A stretch of 64,000 nt of DNA from an uncultured Spirochaetia bacterium. Lineage in GTDB: Bacteria > Spirochaetota > Spirochaetia > CAKZLE01. Under the pieces are notes generated by a model. It did not search any database, was not told the origin of the DNA, and saw only the letters and a program-made list of their open reading frames with translations. The position numbers and the translations under genes were made by a program. Shown here in pieces: positions 25,358 through 33,598 of the stretch. The stretch lies in assembly GCA_937125225.1 (NCBI GenBank), contig CAKZLE010000032.1, positions 40,518 through 104,517 on the forward strand. Direction: 5' to 3'. Numbering within the stretch: the stretch's first letter is position 1; the number at the start of each line of letters is the position of its first letter.

Positions 25358-26593
25358 TTAGTAAAGATTCTTGAAGAGTATTGCCCTAAACCCATGTTTC
25401 TTTTTTGAATCTCGAAGGGTGAAGCCGGTAAGACCCTTACTGAAAGAGGCCATGGCAGAGCTCTTGGAAGCTATGATAATATCTGATCTAATCTCTTTTT
25501 CTATAACGATTTGAGAAGATCCTACAAGTGCAACGAAAGAGACTAGAGGGATGGGGTCAGGAGTGATGAGCAATAGGTTGCTCTTTTTCTTTAATGGCAT
25601 ATGCCTGTTTGATAAACACTCACTAATACTGTGTAAAAAGTGAATGGTTACTGAAACATGAGGGAAACTTTTCTTGATAGAATGCTCTGATATCTTCAAT
25701 GCTAGCAGGTCTCTTCCCATGAGCTGAATATGCTTTATCCTCTTTTTTCGATCCTGAAGGAGAATACCCATGGCATAATGTCCCTGTCCTGGATTCCAGA
25801 GCGTAAGAGATTCTGGAGATTGAGTACAGGCCATCTTCACACCTAGAGCTGCATCATAGGGGATCGTATCAAAGCCTGGGATATTGTAGACCGTATCAAT
25901 GGAATAGGAGAGCTTCTTCAGAGAGAATCTCTCATGGGCTCTGACATAGACTCCAGGAAATACAGAATCGATGGTATAGGAACGTGTTGCCTCTTTCTTG
26001 ATGATGAACACTGAATGTCTCTTCCCATCCTGTCTAGTGATGATCTCTTGAGTGAGTTCCTCACACATCTCCTGGGCATGATCTGCTAGGGTATCAACGA
26101 TAACGAAGGCAAAAACCCCTGTCTCTGTAAGCTGTGAGAGACCATTCTGAAGAAATCTGTAGAGTACTGGCTCTCCTGCTTTTGCAGGGATGTTGGTCAT
26201 GATCAGATCGAAATAGTGCTCTTTTCCGGTAAAACGACCCTCTTCCTGATCATAGATCAGGGTGTCGAGTCCTGGTACGGTCTTGATACTCAGACCATTG
26301 ATCTGTGCATTATGATCAGTGACCGCAAGAGCTAGGGCATCTCTGTCAGAGGCGATCATATCAAGGTCGGGGTATAACGCTTTTAATGTGACAGCGAGAG
26401 TCCCGACCCCGCAGCCTGCATCGAGAGCCGTTTGCATCTTAGAGAGATCAACGGAATCGATGAGTGTATCGATGAGCAGTCTTGAACCTGCATCTATGGC
26501 ATTGCTACTGAATAATCCCATTGATAGGGAAAAAGAGAGGTCCCTACCATGAGAACGGTAATGGACCTCTTTGTTGAACAGATGATCTAACAT
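25358..26593 (-). CDS. RsmC/RlmG-like two-domain methyltransferase
   Basis: A 411-residue SAM-dependent methyltransferase. The N-terminal half (about 15-205) is catalytic: motif I DAGCGVGTLAVTL, acidic SDRDALAL, and DLIMTNIPAKAG where RsmC/RlmG-type N2-guanine rRNA methyltransferases have NPPFH. The NIP in place of NPP is a departure. The C-terminal half (about 215-411) has a second, weak Rossmann-like region without motif I, as if it were the decayed duplicate; in E. coli RsmC it is the N-terminal half that is degenerate. It starts three bases after the EF-P stop and is probably co-transcribed, which suggests a translation-related substrate (inference). Substrate unknown. Confidence 0.7.
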   Translation of the reverse strand: MLDHLFNKEVHYRSHGRDLSFSLSMGLFSSNAIDAGSRLLIDTLIDSVDLSKMQTALDAGCGVGTLAVTLKALYPDLDMIASDRDALALAVTDHNAQINGLSIKTVPGLDTLIYDQEEGRFTGKEHYFDLIMTNIPAKAGEPVLYRFLQNGLSQLTETGVFAFVIVDTLADHAQEMCEELTQEIITRQDGKRHSVFIIKKEATRSYTIDSVFPGVYVRAHERFSLKKLSYSIDTVYNIPGFDTIPYDAALGVKMACTQSPESLTLWNPGQGHYAMGILLQDRKKRIKHIQLMGRDLLALKISEHSIKKSFPHVSVTIHFLHSISECLSNRHMPLKKKSNLLLITPDPIPLVSFVALVGSSQIVIEKEIRSDIIIASKSSAMASFSKGLTGFTLRDSKKKHGFRAILFKNLY

Positions 26594-26596
26594 GTA

Positions 26597-27160
26597 TTAA
26601 TTATTTACCCTTTCAAGATACTCTTTAGTCTCTGTGTTGACGAGGATCTTCTCACCTTGTTTGATGAATATCGGTACTTTTACCTTCAATCCTGTCTCAG
26701 TGGTCACGATCTTTGATGCACCTTGAACGGTATCGCCTTTCACAGCTTCCTGAGCCTCTGCTACTATATAGATGACTTTGTAGGGAATCACGATATTCAG
26801 TGGTTTATCTCCCCACATCGAGATCCTGTAGGAATCTCCATCCTTCATGAGTACCTTATAGTCTGGGAATGTTGCCATAGGGATCTCGAACTGTTCGAAT
26901 GTATCATTCTCCATGAAATAGTACATCTCTCCATCATTATAGAGATACTGGCAATCTTTATCATCGACACTGATATCTTCAACAGAGTCCTGAGTCTTAA
27001 TAGTCTCTCTAAGGACCTGTCCAGTCGTTGGGCTCTTCATCTTTATTCGGGCAAAAGCTGAACCCTTTCCAGGATTGACGAACTCCCGCTCTACTACGAT
27101 AAACGGCTGTCCCTTCATAAGAAGAGCCATTCCTTTTTCAACTTGACCTGCTTTAATCAT
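26597..27160 (-). CDS. efp: Translation elongation factor P
   Basis: A 187-residue EF-P with the usual three beta-barrel domains: KOW-like (1-64), OB (about 65-126) and the C-terminal domain with GLKVKVPIFIKQGEKILVNTETKEYLER. It relieves ribosome stalling at polyproline stretches. The modified residue is Lys32 in VNPGKGSAF, the tip of the domain I loop; a Lys here is the type targeted by EpmA/EpmB beta-lysylation, and both enzymes are encoded nearby. AAGAGG precedes the ATG. A 90-base gap separates it from epmA upstream; the methyltransferase follows 3 bases after the stop. Confidence 0.96.
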   Translation of the reverse strand: MIKAGQVEKGMALLMKGQPFIVVEREFVNPGKGSAFARIKMKSPTTGQVLRETIKTQDSVEDISVDDKDCQYLYNDGEMYYFMENDTFEQFEIPMATFPDYKVLMKDGDSYRISMWGDKPLNIVIPYKVIYIVAEAQEAVKGDTVQGASKIVTTETGLKVKVPIFIKQGEKILVNTETKEYLERVNN

Positions 27161-27250
27161 TGGTTACCTCTTGATACCTAATTTATTCACGAATTATTTC
27201 CCTATTTGAGAATCGTATACATACATCTGAATGATGATTCGCTAGAACGA

Positions 27251-28240
27251 CTAGCGTTTGCCGATTGTATCAGAGAATGGAAATAAAATCACCCCCTGAA
27301 TAGTCTTAATAGAATGTATTGCCATCAACAGCCGATCAAGACCGATAGCGACCCCTGAGCAGGCCGGGTAATCGTCAGTGAACATCTCATGATAGGTCTC
27401 ATCGATATCTGGGATAGTCTCTCCTGACACAGCCCTTATACTGCATAACTGGGCAAATTCCTCTTCGAAGTAGCTTTTAACGGTAGATCGTTCAGTCATC
27501 TCTGTATAACAGTTAGCCACCTCTATTCCCCCGATATAGAGCTCCCAGCGTTCTCTATAAGGAGTTCCCTTGATAGGTCTTGCCAAACACTGCAGTGCCC
27601 TAGGGTAGTCGATCAGCAACACAGGATGTTCTGATGAGATCTCAGGTTCTACGAAGGTGAGGAAGAGCCTGTTGAACATCTCCTCCCATGAGGCTTGTGT
27701 ATCGCCCTCACTGAGTCCTTTAGCTCGTATAGCCTCTCGCATCAGTGAAGGTCTCATCAAGGAATCAAGGTCTAGCTCTGCATATGCTTTAAAAGCTTCT
27801 GCTACTGAGAGGATCTCAAAGGGTGCTCGTACATGATCAGGAGTATCTTCAGTGCATACGGCTTTGATAAGTCTCTCTGTCATAAGGATGGAGTCCCGGT
27901 AGTTTGCATCCATGGTATACCATTCAAGCATGGAGAACTCCGGATTGTGATGGGAGCCGATCTGTTCAGAATTACGGAAGCATCTTGCGATCTGATAGAT
28001 ATTCCCATATCCCTGTCCAATGAGTCTCTTCATATGGACCTCTGGAGAGGGGATAAGGTAATAGTCTCGAGAAGAGTGGAACTCACTCCTGAAAAAGGTT
28101 GAAAAACAGGAGATCGTCGATTCCGGTATGAGTGTCTCCGAAAGTATAGGGGTCTCCACTTCAAGGTAGTCTTTCGAGTTGAAGAAGTCTCTGATCCTCT
28201 GATAGAGTTCACTGCGTTTTCTCACAAATTCTATATCCAT
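27251..28240 (-). CDS. epmA: EF-P lysyl ligase (EpmA/PoxA/GenX)
   Basis: A 329-residue class II aminoacyl-tRNA-synthetase-like protein equivalent to the LysRS catalytic core without an anticodon domain. Motif 1 region is FNSKDYLEVETPIL, motif 2 RCFRNSEQIGSHHNPEFSM and motif 3 CSGVAIGLDRLLMAI. EpmA adenylates (R)-beta-lysine and attaches it to EF-P. The ORF is open 27 codons further upstream, but family alignment supports starting at MDIEFVRKR; that ATG (28240) lies 7 bases after a TACTAT -10 box and lacks a Shine-Dalgarno, suggesting a leaderless message. It is transcribed towards efp and divergent from the M16C protease. Confidence 0.93.
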   Translation of the reverse strand: MDIEFVRKRSELYQRIRDFFNSKDYLEVETPILSETLIPESTISCFSTFFRSEFHSSRDYYLIPSPEVHMKRLIGQGYGNIYQIARCFRNSEQIGSHHNPEFSMLEWYTMDANYRDSILMTERLIKAVCTEDTPDHVRAPFEILSVAEAFKAYAELDLDSLMRPSLMREAIRAKGLSEGDTQASWEEMFNRLFLTFVEPEISSEHPVLLIDYPRALQCLARPIKGTPYRERWELYIGGIEVANCYTEMTERSTVKSYFEEEFAQLCSIRAVSGETIPDIDETYHEMFTDDYPACSGVAIGLDRLLMAIHSIKTIQGVILFPFSDTIGKR

Positions 28241-28247
28241 GAAAATC

Positions 28248-28277
28248 ATAGTACCAGATGCCATTCCGGTTAAGCAA
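28248..28277 (-). promoter_or_regulatory. Promoter for epmA, leaderless layout
   Basis: On the minus strand: TTGCTT (28277-28272), an 18-base spacer and TACTAT (28253-28248), then 7 bases and the ATG at 28240. The expected start site coincides with the start codon. Confidence 0.5.
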
Positions 28278-28309
28278 GGTCTCATTTTCCTGTATTGCTT
28301 TCTTCGGAC

Positions 28310-28338
28310 TATACAAGTCACCTGCTCTTCCTTATAAT
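28310..28338 (+). promoter_or_regulatory. Promoter for the M16C protease
   Basis: TATACA (28310-28315), a 17-base spacer and a perfect TATAAT (28333-28338). The start site would be about 28345, just before the hairpin at 28352. Confidence 0.55.
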
Positions 28339-28351
28339 GTTGTGATTAGTG

Positions 28352-28382
28352 AAGGACAAAATCTAACATGGATTTTGTCCTT
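28352..28382 (+). promoter_or_regulatory. 5'-leader hairpin before the M16C protease gene
   Basis: A perfect 12-base-pair inverted repeat, AAGGACAAAATC (28352-28363) with GATTTTGTCCTT (28371-28382), loop of 7. It lies between the -10 box and the Shine-Dalgarno AAGGAG and has no T-run, so it is unlikely to be a terminator. It could stabilise the mRNA 5' end or bind a regulator. Confidence 0.55.
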
Positions 28383-28405
28383 TCCTGTTGATTGAAGGAG
28401 CTTGT

Positions 28406-31375
28406 ATGGCTGAACTTGAGATTGGTGACGGTATCCATGGATTCACATTAGTAGCAAAGAGAGATCTTCCTGAACAACATGGAGTAGGACTGCTGTTCAA
28501 GCATTCCGCGACAGGTTTTGAGATCTATAAGATTGCTAATGATGACCCTGAGAATGTGTTCGGTTTCATTTTCAAGACACCCCCTAAGAATAGTTGTGGT
28601 ACACCGCATATCATAGAGCATTCAGTTCTTGCAGGTTCACGATCCTATCCTACGAAGGACCCCTTCCTCGAACTGATGAAAGGTAGTGCGAATACCTTTC
28701 TTAACGCTATGACCTATCCAGACAAGACTGTCTATCCTGCAGCTTCTCCGCTGAAGAAAGACTTCTATAATCTCTTTTCCGTCTATGCTGATGCAGTGTT
28801 CTTTCCGTTATTACGGAAGGAGACTTTCAAGCAAGAGGGGATCAGAGTGACCATGGACCCTAAAGGAGAACTCTCCTATGACGGGATCGTCTTCAATGAG
28901 ATGAAGGGTGCCTATTCAGATCATGACTCGATCGTTGCAGAGCACTCGATCAGATCCTTGTTCCCTGATACACCCTATGGATTCGATTCAGGAGGAGACC
29001 CTGCAGAGATCATCAATCTGACTTATGAACAGTTCACCGGTTTTCATGCTGAGTTCTATCATCCTTCGAATGGTAGGCTCTATCTCTATGGAGATATTCC
29101 CATAGAGGAGCTGTTACAGTTTCTCGAAGACGGGTATCTCAAGGAGTTCACGGGAATAAAACTCAATCATGCAGTTGTTGATCCCAAGACATGGACTGCC
29201 CCGGTGATCAATGAATATACGAGTCCTCTTCTCGAGGGTGAGAGTCCACAGGGTAAATCGACTATCACGATCAACTCTGTAGTATGCTCGATCCATGATC
29301 CCCTTGATGTCATGACGTTGGAACTGTTAGTAGAGATCCTCCTAGGTAATCCTGGTGCACCTCTCTATAAGGCTATCATCGAATCAGGACTTGGAAGCGA
29401 TATTGCGTCTGTGAGTGGGATGGATTCAGATTTCAAGAATGTGGTCTATACGGTAGGGATCAGAGGTACTGACCCTCAGAAACGTGAGATGTTCGTAGAT
29501 CTGATCAAAGGTGAGTATGAAAGACTCTTGAAGAATGGTATTCCCTCTGAACTGATCGAACAGGCTATCCATCGAATCGAGTTTCAGCATCGAGAGATTC
29601 GTGGTGGTATCCCAACCGGTCTCAGAGTGATGACCCGTGTAGTTAGGGGCTGGCTCCATGGATTGGCTCCTGAGGACACGCTTCTCTTCGAGCCGGTGAT
29701 GGGGCGTCTTAAAGAGCTGATAACCAACTGTTGTGAGACGGGTGGGTATCTTGAGAATTGGATAGAGGAACATCTTCTCGATAACCCACATACTTCGATC
29801 GTCACTGTGACTCCTGATAAAGACCATAATAGACGCTTCGATGAAGAGTTCAAAAAACGACTTGATCTACTCCAGAATAAGATGAACAAGAAGGATCAGA
29901 GACTCCGTGCTGAGAGTCAGAAACAGTTCCTTGCTTTTCAGACTGATGAGGAGAGCTCCGAAGATCTCGCAAAGATCCCTCGACTCTCTCGTGAGGACCT
30001 ACCCCTACAGATCAGCAGACTCTCCGTCAATGAGGATTCCATCGATGGGATCCCCTGTTATACTCAGAGTCTATTCACCAATGGCATCTCCTATCTGGAT
30101 CTTGTCTTCAATGTAGCAGAACTTCCGGAGGAACTCGAGCAGCTTCTTCCTCTCTTCAGTAGACTGATCTATATGACAGGAATCCCCGGTCACTCCTATG
30201 ATGAGGTCTCTAGGATGCTTGCCGGTATCACAGGAGGTTTCTCCTGTAGATTAGAGGCCGCGACCGATGAACCGAAGAAACTCTTGATCTTCAGGATGAA
30301 GATGCTCTCAGAGGAGAATGAACAGGCTCTTGAACTTATCAGGAAGATCCTGCTCACCTCGGAACTGTGGAACGTGAAGAGAATCAGAGATGTGATCTTA
30401 GAACAACGGTCTGACTTTGCTCAGAGTATCATCCCTTCTGGATCCCAGTATGCAGCTTTACGTGCTGGTGCCAAGATCAGTAGTGCTACAGCACTTGAAG
30501 ATTCCTGGAAAGGCCTTGGCCAATGGTTCTTCAATAACGAGATCGATGTCGATGATGAGCAGTCTATCCTTGCGATCGCTAGTAGTATGGGAGAGATTCG
30601 AGAAAGGGTGATCGTCAAGAACCGACTGAACATCAACATGACAGGTGAAGAGGGAGTTCTTAGTATCTTCAAACAGCAGGTACACCATCTGATCCATGAC
30701 TTTCCTACCGGTTCTCCTTTATCAGGTAAGAGGTCATCTAGTTTGACTGAGACCTTAGAGAATGAAGAATCGAGATTGACAGGAGAGACTTTCATCATCC
30801 CTGCTCATGTGGCATATACGGCACAGGCCTTTCAAGCATCATCGTTTGGGGAACCTAAACAGATACATGAATCGATCTTGACCCATATTCTCAGGACAAA
30901 CCATTTCTGGGAATCCATTCGTGTAGTGGGAGGTGCCTATGGTGCTTCTGCTAGTATCGATGTCATCGAACATATAGGGACCTTCTCGTCCTACCGGGAC
31001 CCACGAGTTTCCCTGACCTTCGCTGATTATAAGAAAGGCCTAGAATCAATTGCCGCAGGCGAGATAGATGCTGATAAATTAGAACTCTCTGTGATCGCTA
31101 TCGTTGGGAAAGACGTACGGAACATGTCTCCCTCAGAGAAGAGTTTCATCGGTTTCAGGCGTCTGCTCTATGGGATCACCGACTCGATGAGAGAGGAAAG
31201 ACGGGAATTGATGCTCAGCGCTAATACGAAGGATATAATCCTAGCTGCGAAACGTTTGTTGAAATCCTTGGAGAAGGAACAATCTCTTGTGGTCTTATGT
31301 AGTCAGGATATGTATGACAAGGAGAGATCTCAGTTACCTGATGGAATGAAGGAAGCTGTGAAGCTCCCTCTTTGA
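28406..31375 (+). CDS. M16C insulinase-type zinc metalloprotease (presequence protease-like)
   Basis: A 989-residue protein of peptidase family M16C, related to mitochondrial presequence protease and bacterial Cym1-like enzymes. The inverted zinc motif HxxEH is H68-II-E71-H72 (GTPHIIEHSVLAGS), followed by the family's NTFLNAMTYPDKT and the distal Glu in FNEMKGAYSD. Four M16 lobes fill the rest; the second half lacks the zinc motif, as expected. No signal peptide is visible, so it is probably cytoplasmic and degrades small unstructured peptides. The start is ATG 28406 with AAGGAG 5 bases upstream; a TTG six codons earlier is less likely. Convergent with the HsfB gene, 1 base between them. Confidence 0.93.
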   Translation: MAELEIGDGIHGFTLVAKRDLPEQHGVGLLFKHSATGFEIYKIANDDPENVFGFIFKTPPKNSCGTPHIIEHSVLAGSRSYPTKDPFLELMKGSANTFLNAMTYPDKTVYPAASPLKKDFYNLFSVYADAVFFPLLRKETFKQEGIRVTMDPKGELSYDGIVFNEMKGAYSDHDSIVAEHSIRSLFPDTPYGFDSGGDPAEIINLTYEQFTGFHAEFYHPSNGRLYLYGDIPIEELLQFLEDGYLKEFTGIKLNHAVVDPKTWTAPVINEYTSPLLEGESPQGKSTITINSVVCSIHDPLDVMTLELLVEILLGNPGAPLYKAIIESGLGSDIASVSGMDSDFKNVVYTVGIRGTDPQKREMFVDLIKGEYERLLKNGIPSELIEQAIHRIEFQHREIRGGIPTGLRVMTRVVRGWLHGLAPEDTLLFEPVMGRLKELITNCCETGGYLENWIEEHLLDNPHTSIVTVTPDKDHNRRFDEEFKKRLDLLQNKMNKKDQRLRAESQKQFLAFQTDEESSEDLAKIPRLSREDLPLQISRLSVNEDSIDGIPCYTQSLFTNGISYLDLVFNVAELPEELEQLLPLFSRLIYMTGIPGHSYDEVSRMLAGITGGFSCRLEAATDEPKKLLIFRMKMLSEENEQALELIRKILLTSELWNVKRIRDVILEQRSDFAQSIIPSGSQYAALRAGAKISSATALEDSWKGLGQWFFNNEIDVDDEQSILAIASSMGEIRERVIVKNRLNINMTGEEGVLSIFKQQVHHLIHDFPTGSPLSGKRSSSLTETLENEESRLTGETFIIPAHVAYTAQAFQASSFGEPKQIHESILTHILRTNHFWESIRVVGGAYGASASIDVIEHIGTFSSYRDPRVSLTFADYKKGLESIAAGEIDADKLELSVIAIVGKDVRNMSPSEKSFIGFRRLLYGITDSMREERRELMLSANTKDIILAAKRLLKSLEKEQSLVVLCSQDMYDKERSQLPDGMKEAVKLPL

Positions 31376-31376
31376 T

Positions 31377-32711
31377 CTATGGTTGGTGGGGTTCTAGGGA
31401 GTTTCCCCATACCTTCTTGATGGCAAGGTTATCATCGGTTCTTCGTAACTTGAGGACTGCGCATTGAGTGATATCTGCTATACCCTTTGAGATATCCTCA
31501 GCTAATGCAGAGCAGGTCGGGGCACCACAGAGACCGCAATCGATCCCAGGTAGTGCGTTAACCACTTTCTGATAGTTCTCCAATTTCTCCAAAGCTTTTG
31601 ATATATCCTCATCGAGTTGGAATACGGCTTTTGCCTCAATCCTGTCGCGTTTGATATAATGCTGAAGATAGGAGGCCTGCATGCAGATCATAGCCTCCTG
31701 CTCAAGGGTGATCTCCTTCATACTCTGTGAGCGATGAAAGAGTCTCTCTTTTGCAAGAAATCGGTTTCCTGGGTTCAGGACTCCTCCTGCACACCCACCA
31801 GCACAGGCTCTCAGTTCTAGGAAGTCAAGATTCTTCACCTCATCATTCTCTAGCTTCTCCAAGAAATCGATGACATTATGAATCTCATCTATAGCGAGTG
31901 TCCTTCCTGATACGGTACTGCTCTCTCCTGTGGTAAGGCTCCAGAGTCCTGCATCAGGAGTAAGTGGTGGAATAGGAAGGTCCGAACTAATCTCTTCAAG
32001 GATCTTCTTGTTCTTTGAGATGTTGCTCTGAACTAGATTATAAATGTAGTCAAGATTGATGACACCTGTGAAGATATCCTCTGGTTTCTGTTGTTCAGGA
32101 GATTTGATCTGTGCGATCTTTGCTGCACAGGGGGTGACATAGAAGATTCCTATATCCTTAGGGTCGATTCCTCTATCAAGGAGTTTCTTCCTGATATACA
32201 TAGCAGTGATCTCCACTGGAGGTCTCAACAGGTTGATATGTTTCACTAACGTGGGATACTTGATCTGAATGAGTCTGACAATGGCTGGACAATATGAGGA
32301 GATCACCGGTTTGTCATCAGCATAGGTGCTGAACCGGTTTCCGATAGTCTGTAGGATATCAACACCGAACTCGGCCTCATAGACCTCATTGAAACCGATA
32401 TCGAGCAGTGATTTGTAGATGTAACGCTCAGGGATATCATCAGCGAACTGACCGATGAACACAGAGGGCAATATGGCAACACGATAGTTGTAGCTGAAGA
32501 TCTTCTCGAAGTCATCCTGTTCGATGACGATCGCATCAAAGGGACAGGCGTCCATACACTGACCACAGTCGATACATTTATCAGGATGAACATGTGCTTT
32601 CCCATGGAATAGACGAATCGCCTCAGTAGGACAATTCCTCATACAACGGGTACATCCTTGACAGAGTTCCTCGCGTACCGTCAGTGCATGGTGAAAGCTA
32701 ACACCTTTCAT
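31377..32711 (-). CDS. HsfB-type [FeFe]-hydrogenase-like Fe-S protein (group D-like)
   Basis: A 444-residue cytosolic protein. The N-terminus has two [4Fe-4S] ferredoxin motifs (CQGCTRCMRNCP, CIDCGQCMDACP). The centre is an [FeFe]-hydrogenase H-domain: L1 reads SSYCP (C141), L2 TPCAAK (C195) and L3 ACAGGCAGG (C303, C307), so the four cubane ligands are kept, but the proton-relay Cys of TSCCP is Tyr140 and L2 lacks the usual Glu. The C-terminus carries a further cluster motif (C392, C395, C400, C417 in CGLCGAPTC...C). This matches HsfB-type, putatively sensory, proteins rather than a classic catalytic hydrogenase. It follows DRTGG and HATPase genes, a combination known from anaerobes. No HydE/F/G genes are in the window. 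Confidence 0.85.
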   Translation of the reverse strand: MKGVSFHHALTVREELCQGCTRCMRNCPTEAIRLFHGKAHVHPDKCIDCGQCMDACPFDAIVIEQDDFEKIFSYNYRVAILPSVFIGQFADDIPERYIYKSLLDIGFNEVYEAEFGVDILQTIGNRFSTYADDKPVISSYCPAIVRLIQIKYPTLVKHINLLRPPVEITAMYIRKKLLDRGIDPKDIGIFYVTPCAAKIAQIKSPEQQKPEDIFTGVINLDYIYNLVQSNISKNKKILEEISSDLPIPPLTPDAGLWSLTTGESSTVSGRTLAIDEIHNVIDFLEKLENDEVKNLDFLELRACAGGCAGGVLNPGNRFLAKERLFHRSQSMKEITLEQEAMICMQASYLQHYIKRDRIEAKAVFQLDEDISKALEKLENYQKVVNALPGIDCGLCGAPTCSALAEDISKGIADITQCAVLKLRRTDDNLAIKKVWGNSLEPHQP

Positions 32712-32712
32712 A

Positions 32713-33129
32713 CTAGTTTTCCTTGAACGATATGTTCATGAAGATAGATGTTCCCTCTGGTGAGGTCTTTATATCCATCTCATCTGAGTTGTTTCTCATA
32801 TTAGGCAGACCCATACCTGCACCAAAACCCATTTCTCTTACCTCTTGAGAGGCTGTAGAATATCCCTCTGACATAGCCAATCCTACATCCGGGATTCCAG
32901 GACCTCTATCTGAGACCGTGATCTTGATATGTTCTGAGTCGATAGAGCAGAGGACCTCTCCGCCCAAAGAATGGGCTACCACATTCACCTCTGCCTCGTA
33001 TAGGGATACAACCACCCGTTTGATGATCTTTGGGGGAATGTTCAATTGTTTCAGAAGTCTTTTGATCTCACTTGAAGCTTGCCCTGCATGAGTGAAATCA
33101 CCTGACGGTATTGCGTATCTCTTATCCAT
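32713..33129 (-). CDS. RsbW-like HATPase (anti-sigma/serine kinase type)
   Basis: A 138-residue single-domain GHKL ATPase: N-box YEAEVNVVAHS, G1 SDRGPGIPD, G2 GFGAGMGLPNM, and C-terminal GTSIFMNISF. There is no phospho-acceptor domain, so it is of the RsbW/SpoIIAB type that phosphorylates or sequesters a partner protein. In the DRTGG-HATPase-HsfB cassette it is thought to link a redox sensor to gene control, but no partner has been shown here. It ends one base before the HsfB start and begins 14 bases after the DRTGG stop. Confidence 0.88.
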   Translation of the reverse strand: MDKRYAIPSGDFTHAGQASSEIKRLLKQLNIPPKIIKRVVVSLYEAEVNVVAHSLGGEVLCSIDSEHIKITVSDRGPGIPDVGLAMSEGYSTASQEVREMGFGAGMGLPNMRNNSDEMDIKTSPEGTSIFMNISFKEN

Positions 33130-33143
33130 AATGATACTCAGCC

Positions 33144-33488
33144 CTAGTATATAGGACTTAATCCCTTATCATAAAGCAGGTAACTTGTCTTAAACATAGA
33201 GAACTGAGTAGTCATCAAAACGATATTGTTCTCTTTGGCAAGCTCTATCATATTTGGGGTAGGCATCTTTCCTCTAACGAAGAGTATCTGTGTGATATCA
33301 GACATCTCTGCAGTCCTGATAGACTGTATATTCGATAATCCGGTGATCAACAGGATATCATCATCGAGTATGGTCAGAACCTCACTCATGAGATCTGTAG
33401 CGAACCCTAATTCTACTGAATGATCAAGCTGATCTTCTCCGCAGATCACTTCACCCTTCACATTATCTAATACTTCCCGTAAGGTCAT
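33144..33488 (-). CDS. DRTGG-domain protein
   Basis: A 114-residue protein made of one DRTGG-type domain: MTLREVLDNVKGEVICGED, then DLMSEVLTILDDDILLITGL and the strand-turn IQSIRTAEMSDITQILFVRGK. DRTGG domains are found beside CBS domains and in phosphotransacetylases, and may bind ligands; the exact role is unknown. It is first in the three-gene cassette with the HATPase and HsfB, preceded by AGAGGAG. It is divergent from the fumarase operon with 110 bases between them. A redox-status regulatory module is the likely context (inference). Confidence 0.82.
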   Translation of the reverse strand: MTLREVLDNVKGEVICGEDQLDHSVELGFATDLMSEVLTILDDDILLITGLSNIQSIRTAEMSDITQILFVRGKMPTPNMIELAKENNIVLMTTQFSMFKTSYLLYDKGLSPIY

Positions 33489-33586
33489 AGGGGCTCTCCT
33501 CTTTGAATGGATTATTCGTAAGTCCTATTATCATAATTATAATCCAATTCTTCAACCCATATCTTTTGTATTGGACTGAAAATCGT

Positions 33587-33592
33587 TATAGT
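33587..33592 (+). promoter_or_regulatory. -10 box for the fumarase operon, leaderless layout
   Basis: TATAGT at 33587-33592 lies 6 bases before the first plausible ATG (33599). No well-spaced -35 is seen (TTGTAT at 15-base spacing is the best). There is no Shine-Dalgarno before the ATG. Confidence 0.4.
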
Positions 33593-33598
33593 GAATCC

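Noticed and set aside
27240..27256. CGCTAG/CTAGCG repeat at the epmA stop codon as a terminator
   Set aside because: Only a 6-base stem with no T-run; too weak to call.
32303..32605. ORF inside the HsfB gene
   Set aside because: Shadow frame; the HsfB reading frame has full cysteine motifs.
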